NCBI RefSeq assembly: GCF_024868665.1
Contig: NC_079898.1
Span: 1,345,443 to 1,409,442, forward strand
Direction of reading: 5' to 3'
DNA length: 64,000 nt
DNA from: Triplophysa rosa
Lineage: Eukaryota > Chordata > Actinopteri > Cypriniformes > Nemacheilidae
In this document: positions 1 through 7,455 of the stretch, one piece after another
Numbering within the stretch: the stretch's first letter is position 1
How the letters are laid out: every line of letters starts with the position of its first letter
The notes under the pieces: model-generated
Databases searched by the model: none
What the model was told of the DNA's origin: nothing
Seen by the model: only the letters and a program-made list of their open reading frames with translations
Position numbers and translations under genes: made by a program

Positions 1-2
1 CA

Positions 3-626
3 GCTCGCACCTCACACTGTATACAACTACAAGGAAAGGGAGATACTTGGTTCCATTTAACATCCTGTGTAGCTTGTGACCCCCCTTCTAGGTCTCTTGC
101 TGACACTGGTTTGGACCTAAGGACTCAGGTCCAAGAGAGGGAGGATACACAGAGTCACGGTAAAACAGACACTGAAATTGCCACTGGACAACACCAACAG
201 CTCCAAATTATACACAAAACAGGCGATATTTTCACAAGCCCACACACAGAACCATTGGCCCATTGTGTAAGTGCTGACTGTGCATACGGAGCAGGTATAG
301 CTAAACAGTTCAAATGGCGATATGGTACAGGGAAAGTAATTGATCAAAACAAACAACGAGGTGAATGTGCAGTAACTAAAGAAGAAGATGGCAGAATTAT
401 TTTTCACCTAATAACTAAAGAACAATGTACTCATTTACCAACATATGACTGTTTCACAGAAAGCCTAAAACACATGAGAGGTTGGTGTGTGGCTAATAGA
501 GTAAAAAGAGTCTCAGTACCCCGGCTGGGGTGTGGTCTAGATAAACTAGACTTCAAGAAAGTGCAAAAGATTCTGAGTGAAGTGTTCACGGACGTGGACA
601 TACAAATAACCATTTATTCCTTATAA
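3..626 (+). CDS. Endogenous retrovirus Pol C-terminus fused in frame to an OARD1/TARG1-like macro domain (5' partial)
   Basis: The frame is open from the window edge to a stop at 624-626, about 207 codons. The first 28 or so codons resemble the C-terminal end of gammaretrovirus-type integrase (a W-x-H-L...C-x2-C-DPP segment). The rest is a full macro domain of the terminal ADP-ribose glycohydrolase type: a GDIF strand, AHC-x3-DC, GAGIA loop, LITK, and GCGLDKL near the end. In TARG1 the catalytic residues are the Lys of LITK and the Asp of GCGLD; both are present here. No in-frame ATG precedes the domain (the codon at 111 is TTG), so within this window it can only be made as part of Pol or from a spliced message. 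It lies about 180 bp upstream of the env leader. Known for the family: removal of ADP-ribose from acidic residues. Inferred: a captured host gene acting during infection. The macro assignment is firm; the integrase assignment of the short 5' part is moderate. Confidence 0.8.
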   Translation, partial: ARTSHCIQLQGKGDTWFHLTSCVACDPPSRSLADTGLDLRTQVQEREDTQSHGKTDTEIATGQHQQLQIIHKTGDIFTSPHTEPLAHCVSADCAYGAGIAKQFKWRYGTGKVIDQNKQRGECAVTKEEDGRIIFHLITKEQCTHLPTYDCFTESLKHMRGWCVANRVKRVSVPRLGCGLDKLDFKKVQKILSEVFTDVDIQITIYSL

Positions 627-804
627 TCAAGTTTTCATTATTGTGTGATTTTGAGTGTTGTTCAATGTTTTTCAATTTTCAGGTTTGAAAGTGTATTTTT
701 AAGAGTGTTTTCTTACAAGTTTTAAGGTATTAAGTTTTTAAGAAGTGTTGATTTTGTAAAGATAACAAGACAATACTAGAGAGGGTGAATACAACAGCAA
801 CAAG

Positions 805-867
805 ATGAAGCTGTGGGAAAATTGGAAGTTGTTGTGTGTGTTAGGGATAATTGCAGAACCATCGTAG
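805..867 (+). pseudogene. env: Retroviral env leader fragment, frameshifted off the rest of env
   Basis: An ATG at 805 opens a 20-codon frame with a short polar start and a hydrophobic Leu/Ile/Val stretch, typical of an Env signal peptide, then stops at 865-867. The surface-subunit frame that follows is in another phase, so a small indel near 830-865 has separated leader and body. It lies about 180 bp after the Pol-macro stop, the position expected for a spliced env message. The role is inferred from position and composition only. Confidence 0.55.
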
Positions 868-1439
868 GGATAATTTTTGGAATACAAAAAAGTCAGGAAG
901 GTAATAGCACCACACCGCGAACTAGACATAGAAGGTCAATAACATCAACAGACAAATGCTTACAGAAATATGGTGGAATTGAGCTAAATTATACAAAAGG
1001 AAGTAATACATCATATACAGTTGATTTGTGTAGTATTATCCAATGCAACGGGAAGAATAGTTCATGGCGAGGATATGATGTTTACCTGTGTGGGCTGGGA
1101 TGGCCGGGTAATCATAGATGGTGTCCCACTTGGAACCATGTGTGGCAAGCCACTAATCCAGATTTTCAGGGAACCACAGAAACAAAGACAGCGAATGGTG
1201 AAGTAAAAGCGGCAGGACATTTTAGCATACAAAGAGATTTTAGTCACGCACAAAATCCTATAACCATATCTATAGTAGGTTTACAACAAGATATATACAA
1301 AACAAACGCACAGGGTGTACCGAACCAGTGTTGGGATACCAAGGAAGGACAATTTTATGTACTAGTGGGAGTGGATGTGACTGGTAAGGATACATTGGGT
1401 CTGGTAAAAAATTGTGTTAAAAGAAAGACCAGAAAATGA
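813..1439 (+). pseudogene. env: Retroviral Env surface subunit, N-terminal part (broken)
   Basis: This frame holds about 200 codons with several N-glycosylation sites (NYT, NTS, NSS), many Cys and Trp residues (CGLGWPG, RWCPTW) and no hydrophobic leader of its own. That fits the receptor-binding part of a retroviral Env surface subunit. It ends at TGA 1437-1439. The next Env frame opens at 1472 in a different phase, so a second indel lies between about 1415 and 1475. The first 10-15 codons are probably out-of-frame leader sequence. I recognise it mainly because it sits directly upstream of an unmistakable Env transmembrane region. Confidence 0.65.
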
Positions 1440-1471
1440 AACAACAACCTCGAAAAAACCATTGCCAGTAA

Positions 1472-2830
1472 AAAAACCCAAAGGGTGAAATAGTAGAAAT
1501 TGATTATACCAAATTGAAACCGGAAGACATAATAGAAAAAGCCACAGTGTATGGGGAAAACAATTTATGGCTGGAATGGATAATTACCACAGCCAGAGAA
1601 CAAGGATTAGATGATTGTGTAGGGTGTGCTAACGCAAGACCCAAACTACACATAGAACCAGCTCCCTTGCATCCAAACGATACCTGGGGCTACGGGTGTA
1701 TGCTAGCCTTGACACATCAAGCATCACCACCAAATTGTACCACGTTGGCAGCAATATTTCCACCCATCTCAAATCACTCTAAAGCAGGACCATTCACACC
1801 ACAGAAAGCAAACTACACGTGTTTTAACATTACACGTAACTCACCAACAAGTAACCTAGGGGAAATAAGTAATCGGGTAAACTGGTGTAATCAGATAGTG
1901 ATAGATAACGGGACACAAATAGGAACATGGGCTAGAGCAGGATTGTATTACTATTGTGGAGATCGTAGACTGTTTACTAGAGTACCTGAGGGAGCAAGAG
2001 GAGTGTGTGCTATGGTAAGGTTAGGAGCCCCGATAACCCTGATAGGTGAAAGAACTGTGAATGAGGAAAGCATGAGTTCAGCCACACTTGCCAGAAGATG
2101 CAGAAGACACATCCTCAGGAAGAGGGCAACAGGTTCAAGTGTAGATTTGTCATTAAACAGCCCCACATACATCGATGCAATAGGAGTTCCTAGGGGAGTA
2201 CCAAATGAATACAAATTAGCAGATCAGATAACAGCAGGATTAGAGAACATACCGATAATATCTGCATTTTTCCCAGTCACTCCCAACAAGAATGTAGATA
2301 GAATTAACTATGTACATTATAACGTGATGAGATTAGCAAACATGACAAGAGATGCCGTTGATGGTTTAGCGGAACAACTAGCACCAACTTCCCTGATGGC
2401 CATCCAAAACCGTATGGCCCTAGACATGCTGTTAGCAGAAAAAGGAGGAGTATGTTTTATGTTTGGAGATCTTTGTTGTACTTACATTCCAAACAATACA
2501 GCCCCAGATGGATCAGTCACTAGAGCATTAGAGGGATTGAAGACGCTATCAGTAGAGATGAAGGAACATTCAGGTGTAGATAACCCTATAGAAGATTGGC
2601 TAGACAAGATCTTGGGGAAATGGAAAGCAGTGGTGATGTCTATTGTAGTGTCAATAGGAGTTTTCTTAGCTATATTGATTACCTGTGGATGCTGTTGTAT
2701 TCCCTGTATTAGATCACTGTGCAATAGGTTAATTGTTACAGCTATTGAAAAGAAAGAATCTCCACCCCCATACAGTATGCCTTTGTTATCAAGTGATCTA
2801 GCAGAAAATGAAGGAGAAGATGATGTGTGA
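1472..2830 (+). pseudogene. env: Retroviral Env, surface C-terminal part plus transmembrane subunit, gammaretrovirus type
   Basis: The frame is open from 1472 to the stop at 2828-2830. In order it shows a CVGC motif (the CXXC disulfide-isomerase-like motif of gammaretroviral surface subunits), several N-glycosylation sites, and a basic RKR stretch near 2120-2130 that would be the furin site. An immunosuppressive-domain-like helix is followed by the diagnostic C-x6-CC (CFMFGDLCC, 2452-2478). A membrane anchor lies at about 2625-2700 with a Cys-rich inner edge, then a short cytoplasmic tail with PPPY, a possible late-domain or endocytic motif. This half is uninterrupted, but it has been separated from its leader and surface N-terminus by frameshifts, so no whole Env can be made as read. 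There is no ATG at the frame start. Confidence 0.85.
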
Positions 2831-2837
2831 CCTCTTA

Positions 2838-2856
2838 CGAGGTCAAGAGAGGGAAT
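2838..2856 (+). other. Polypurine tract of the endogenous retrovirus
   Basis: A purine-rich stretch (ending AAGAGAGGGAATT) lies just after env and directly before a TGTGG start of a candidate LTR. This is the expected position and composition for plus-strand priming. Confidence 0.6.
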
Positions 2857-3600
2857 TGTGGAAATATTATTCAGTTAGAAGTATGATTTAATTACCAATA
2901 TAATCAATAAGTGTTTTCTTTCATTAAATCATTAAGCTGTGTGCTTTTAATGTGTTTGCTTGCTTGCTCTAATGGAAAAATACTGCTGTGCTATGAGGAA
3001 CTCACCAAGAGCTGCATGAATAAAAAACAGGATGTGGGTTAAAACTGATAGAACATTTAGTTCTGATGGGGGGGCAAAATAACTGCTGACAAAGAGTCAC
3101 ATAGGGAAGGAATGTTATGAATTAATCCAATGCATATGTTTTAAGTATAATCATGAGTTTTGATGTGTTTTATTGAATCATAGGATTAAGAAACAATGCT
3201 GCATAATTAAAGCATTAGATGATTGAGTTTTTTACTGAAAGTATTTTTACATGTTGTTTTGCGATATGAAACTGTCTCTAGGGAACGCTTCCTCAAATTA
3301 GCAACTGACCGCAGGTTGCAAAACATGTGTTGTGCAAAGATGTTGTTTTGCAGATATACGTGGTGCACGGTGATGGTGGAAAGGGAGCAGCACTCCTTAA
3401 AAGGCAGAGGAGGAGTCAGAAGATGCGAGCGATGTCACATACTGAATAAATATGTGTGTTTTTGAATAATTTGGGTTGTTGGCTTGTGGTGGAGTGAGGA
3501 GATCGTCTGACAACCCAAAGCTTTGTTACTCCTTTTTACATCTGATAATAAACTTCTAATCGATTTTGGAGAACGTCTCTGTGCAAATTTTTGAACATGC
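2857..3600 (+). mobile_element. Candidate 3' LTR of the endogenous retrovirus
   Basis: The start TGTGGAAATATT follows the polypurine tract. Inside are a TATA-like CTTAAAAGG at 3395-3403 and poly(A) signals AATAAA at 3445-3450 and 3547-3552. The 3' boundary is uncertain: CA ends occur near 3600 and 3621, and no second LTR is available in the window for comparison. The length of about 740-765 bp is plausible for a fish gammaretrovirus-like LTR. Confidence 0.6.
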
Positions 3601-3756
3601 AGGACTGCCTTAAAAGTCCAACACGTTTCATTGACACAGCATATATGCTTATCTGACTTGAACATACTCGTCACTGCGCTACAAACAGCGGCGTGCTGGT
3701 TTGATCACACACCGCCCGAGAAACGCAGCTCTGTGTCTTTGACAACTCAGCCATAC

Positions 3757-4021
3757 TGTAATGATGAGGTAGTCATGTAGGATCCAAATGCAAACAGGTT
3801 TAATCAAAAGTTACATCCGAGGAAACCAAGGCAGAGAACACGACACAGAACACATTACAATATAACAATACCAGACACAAGGGTTTAAATAGACAAGCTA
3901 ATCAGGGAAACAAGATAGAGGTGCACACAATTGAGGCGGGGCAATATAAGACACTGCAAAATGACAGACAAAACACAAAATGGAGGACAAACTAAACAAG
4001 ACACAGACAGGTATTGTGACA
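3757..4021 (-). mobile_element. Solo LTR (gypsy-like), minus orientation, with 5-bp target duplication
   Basis: On the minus strand the element runs TGTCACAATACC...TCATTACA, with a TATA-like CTATTTAAA and a poly(A)-like ATTAAA in the expected order. It is flanked on both sides by CATAC (3752-3756 and 4022-4026), a perfect 5-bp target duplication. No internal coding sequence is present, so this is a solo LTR of 265 bp. Confidence 0.75.
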
Positions 4022-4359
4022 CATACACATACAGTTCATATAGTGTTTTTATTTCTGTAAGACTGGTCTTCTGTTTTGAAAACAGTTGTGAAGCATTGAT
4101 TTGTGTAAAGTCTATGTAACTTGACGCTTTGTGTACTTTTTTTGTGAAATGCCCAGGATGCAAAATTATTTTCTTACAGTTTTAAAGTTAATACAAATTT
4201 TAGTTGACTGTTCCTATTTACAAAAGTGAGTAAATGCCATTAAAAGTTAAAAAGGTATCACTGTTTATTTCTTATTTTAAAGCTTACTGAATTATAAAGC
4301 TTTAAATATGTACATATAAAACCCCACATTATTGGCCCCTCTGTTTTAATTGTGGCCCC
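4022..4359. other. AT-rich intronic or intergenic sequence, no gene seen
   Basis: AT-rich sequence without recognisable coding, splice or repeat boundaries. Confidence 0.5.
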
Positions 4360-4736
4360 CCCTTACAGAAAAGACACACGAAATTCACATGTGCAAAAAA
4401 CACGTGATCACATGTGAAATGTGTGTTTTTGGAACATTTTGGTGTGAATTCATGTGAAACCCATGGGATAACATGTGCGACATGTCTCCACATGTGATCA
4501 CATGTTCTTCACGTCACCACATGTTGCACATGTCATCCCATGGGTTTTTACATGTTATCCTATGTGTTTCACATGGGAATTCACATGGAATTCACACCAA
4601 AATGTTCCAAAAACACACATTTCACATGTGATCACACGTGTTTTTTGCACATGTTAAACACATGTTGTATACATGTGATCACATGCGGAAAAACATGTAA
4701 AAAACATGTGAAATTCATGTGTCTTTTCTGTAAGGG
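4360..4736. mobile_element. Palindromic fold-back MITE (377 bp) built of ACATGTGATCACATGT motifs
   Basis: The ends CCCTTACAGAAAAGACACA and its inverse (TGTGTCTTTTCTGTAAGGG) form long terminal inverted repeats. The pairing continues inward through repeated ACATGTG/TGATCA/CACATGT blocks and CCATGGG, so nearly the whole element can fold as one hairpin. There is no coding capacity. I could not fix a target duplication, so the superfamily is left open. Confidence 0.8.
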
Positions 4737-4906
4737 ACTTGTGACCCTCAGTGGAAAACCCTAGAATCACCCCTGAAAACACTCAAACAATAAACCATCA
4801 GTACACTAAAGCAATTAAAGAAGGATTTCTTCTACTAACATATCTTTCCTCTTCTATTGGAATCAAAGCATTGCATTTATGTTGATTTAATAAGATAGTT
4901 ACTCAC

Positions 4907-5104
4907 AGAAATGTATGCTTTTGCTTTGATGTCATTCAGGAACAGTTGGAGACTCTTGTCTTTGTTATACAGTGCAGTCAGTTTCTTGGACCATATCGAT
5001 GGAACAAACTCCTTGTATTGCAGTTGCCTGTAGAGGCTGAATATTCTGTGCAGATCCATCACCAGACAGCTACAGTTATAAATGATGAGCCCAAACTCCT
5101 TCAT
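4907..5104 (-). CDS. pld5: pld5-like exon, after the first HKD region
   Basis: Minus-strand exon of 198 bp, exactly 66 codons in phase 0. The acceptor is ...TTAACAG at 5105-5106 and the donor GTGAGT reads down from 4906. It encodes MKEFGLIIYNCSCLVMDL and onward through a W-S-K-K-L...YNKDKSLQL segment, which matches the conserved KELG-x2-YNCSCL block of the PLD3/4/5 family; the W-SK-L and YN/D-K-LQL positions fit PLD5 best. Family members are type II membrane proteins of the endomembrane or lysosomal system. PLD5 is regarded as catalytically inactive. Exons beyond this one, including the second HKD-like motif, are not seen and should lie left of the window. The retrovirus and MITE on the left are therefore probably intronic. 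Confidence 0.85.
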
Positions 5105-5921
5105 CTGTTAAGAAATGGAATTCTCACTTCCAGCCCAATGATGAAATTAGGACTGGAATGACGCGTCGACGTAATTGATTATGTTAATGGATGCGATGTG
5201 ATGTGGCAACACATTAAAAAGGTATAATTTACTTTTTATTTACAGTTTCCTAACCAACTGTGTTGGCGATATGTGGATTCTTTGTTAAAACTTTTCACAC
5301 AATACCAGAATACAGGCCGTATTATGTGATTAATAGGGTTGCAGTTGTAAAGCATCCTGATTTATGTGCTGCCACGTGTACCACATCTGACACGAAAAAG
5401 TCTATTGTAGAACCCATTGTAGCTTGCCACGTATCGCCATCGTGGCTGGTGTGGGCAAAAACTAAATAACAAGGAAAATATAACCTTTTAAACGTGTCAA
5501 ATCAATTACATCAAAGTGTCGACAAGCTGTCCCAGCTAAACACGTAAGAACATTGCACATCTTTCACGTACGTATGTTTCTTTGCCATGTTGACTTTTAT
5601 TTTGTTTTTATATAAGTGTTTTTGTTTTAGCTCTTGTGAATGTAAGCCCTTGCCCTTGCCCTTGAGTCCAGTCTTGTTTTGTTTTGTTATTAGGGGGCTT
5701 TGTGCTAATTTCAGTTTTCTTGTGTTCTGGTTTATTAAACCACATACTAATCTAGATTTTTTACAAATATCTTTTAAATATATGACATATATGGCTTTCA
5801 TTTAAGCTAGTGATAAAACATGTTGGTACTAGATTATGACATGCACAGCTGTTTGAAAAGGGACGCAAGAGTCAAACTATTGCTGGTTATGTAAATCTAT
5901 TCAAAGAGAGTTTCTCTGTAC
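5105..5921. other. pld5 intron (817 bp), no further feature
   Basis: Lies between two phase-compatible exons. A 69-codon plus-strand frame at 5260-5469 has no recognisable motif and is treated as chance. Confidence 0.6.
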
Positions 5922-6049
5922 CGTAGAGAATGATCTCCAGTCCATGGCAGCACTTCCAATGTACATGTGCTTTCTGTCCACTACCCAGAATGAAGAATTC
6001 ATCTGACCTTTGGTGAGCACTGTCATATTCACAAAGTGCACTTCAGCAC
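5922..6049 (-). CDS. pld5: pld5-like exon carrying the degenerate first HKD motif
   Basis: Minus-strand exon of 128 bp. The acceptor is TTCTTTCAG (6050-6058) and the donor is GTACAG from 5921. It encodes GAEVHFVNMT...SSFWVVDRKHMYIGSA-x-MDWRS. Active PLD3 and PLD4 have H-x-K-x4-D here (LHTKFWVVD). In this exon His and Lys are replaced (NSSFWVVD) and only the Asp remains, as in PLD5. This identifies the gene as the inactive PLD5 branch. Its two leading bases complete the Gly codon begun at the end of exon 14883-14991. Confidence 0.88.
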
Positions 6050-7088
6050 CTGAAAGAACACACAGTCAAGATTAGGGTTAACGCAACAAAAAGAGAAATT
6101 GAGTGAGAAACGGTGGACAAAATTGATCAAAAATGTTCTGCCCTTGTATTGTTTGCATGGGCACACATCTGTTTCTGTTGCATGTGTTTTAATGTATAAA
6201 TGTGCTAAAGAGAGAGCTTAAATTTCGCTGTACAGCTCTGCAATAAGAAAGAGATAAAGGGAGGGCTAAGAGATAAAACACGTAGTGCTACAGATCATCA
6301 AAGCTGAAAAAAGTACATTACACAGCTTGTCTAACATTATCTTTCTGCATGTTTATATCTTGTAACACTTGACTAAACTACTATTCCATGGTGTGCATTC
6401 TGCAGTCAACGTGTGCAGGGTTAGTCCATACTCTGAAGTAGGAAATGACATTCCTACTGTATATCTGTAACCGATCTTTACCTGCACAGCTCTCACGTTA
6501 GCTGGCCTCTGTTACATATCTATACTCATGAACAGAAAATATCAGAATGACAGTGTCAAAACATTTAGAAATATTTTTATTTTGAAATAAAAATAAAGGA
6601 CATGTCAGACTGCAGACATGACACTGTTAAACAAACAGAAACTACCGGCTCATTTAGGATCTTTTACTGTTCATATGTATTTAAGCCTTTAAATCACTGT
6701 TATTTTATTGATGGTTTTATAGCACTTAAATGTGCAGTTCTGTTCTACATGCACACACTATGTACTTACTGTGTAACTACACAAGGAATGGTGGCTTAAT
6801 TCTCATAAAACACTGAGAGAGACTAGTTTGACAGTTGATGCACCTAACATTAATAATTATGTGATACCTTTACAATGAAATGATAATGCAAGATATTGGA
6901 GAATTTCTTATATTTTATATGAGGCTTTTATGCTTCTTACAAGCATGCAATACACGTACACTGAGCTGATTGTTTACTTCACAATATGTATGTAGTTTAC
7001 AGTAAACTACATTTTTTCCCCAGTTCTGCTAATAAAATAAGGTCACATCATGGTAAAACCTGATGTAACGTGATAAACGGCTTGTAAG
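6050..7088. other. pld5 intron sequence left of DIRS copy A, no gene seen
   Basis: AT-rich, no coding similarity recognised. It is part of the 8.8-kb intron into which DIRS copy A inserted. Confidence 0.5.
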
Positions 7089-7095
7089 TTCCCTT

Positions 7096-7131
7096 TCTGT
7101 CGGTCTCTCGACGTTGTGTCGAGCCAACAGA
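7096..7131. repeat. Terminal hairpin of DIRS copy A (5' end)
   Basis: TCTGTCGGT pairs with the distal arm (here AGCCAACAGA, slightly decayed), with an inner TCGAC/GTCGA stem. The same 36-nt hairpin recurs at the ends of the other DIRS copies, for example perfectly at 15814-15849. Confidence 0.7.
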
Positions 7132-7174
7132 TGGGGTTCGTCCCTGAGAACCAATCGCTTCCGACTTCTTAGAA

Positions 7175-7241
7175 AAGGCCAATGAAATTGGCAAATAAAA
7201 TTTGCATGCCGGACTCCGCCCCCGGATATCCGGGTATAAAA
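7175..7241 (+). promoter_or_regulatory. DIRS leader promoter: inverted CCAAT pair, octamer and TATA box
   Basis: GCCAATGAAATTGGC (7178-7192) is a perfect palindrome of two CCAAT boxes. ATTTGCAT, the POU octamer, is at 7200-7207, and TATAAA at 7235-7240 is preceded by the palindrome CCCGGATATCCGGG. The same block is conserved in the leaders of the other copies (for example near 15895-15960, 24000-24050 and 32400-32460), which supports function rather than chance. The first ORF1 ATG lies about 215 bp downstream. Confidence 0.65.
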
Positions 7242-7455
7242 GGCAGACAGCGTGCCTCATTCATTCACCTTTTGTTCTTCGGAGCCTTCGCTCATGATCA
7301 ACAGACTTCGCTACAAGATAGCAACTACAAGACTGCCGGTTCTACGACGTGGTGCAGCGGACTGTCCCTTCCTGCGGAGACTTCCCCTGGACGTCTCGGC
7401 GGTTCCAGAAGTGTTCTAGTTTTTTCTCTAAAAGAGCAAATTTCTCCAGTGTGGA

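Noticed and set aside
111..626. Free-standing macro domain gene starting at 111
   Set aside because: The codon at 111 is TTG and the frame stays open to the window edge with no ATG before the domain, so an independent start here is not supported.
5260..5469. 69-codon plus-strand frame in the intron between pld5 exons
   Set aside because: No recognised motif, no neighbouring exon in the same strand, length compatible with chance.
4907..6049. Assignment of the exons to PLD3 or PLD4
   Set aside because: The first HKD motif lacks His and Lys and the anchor exon follows the PLD5 pattern.
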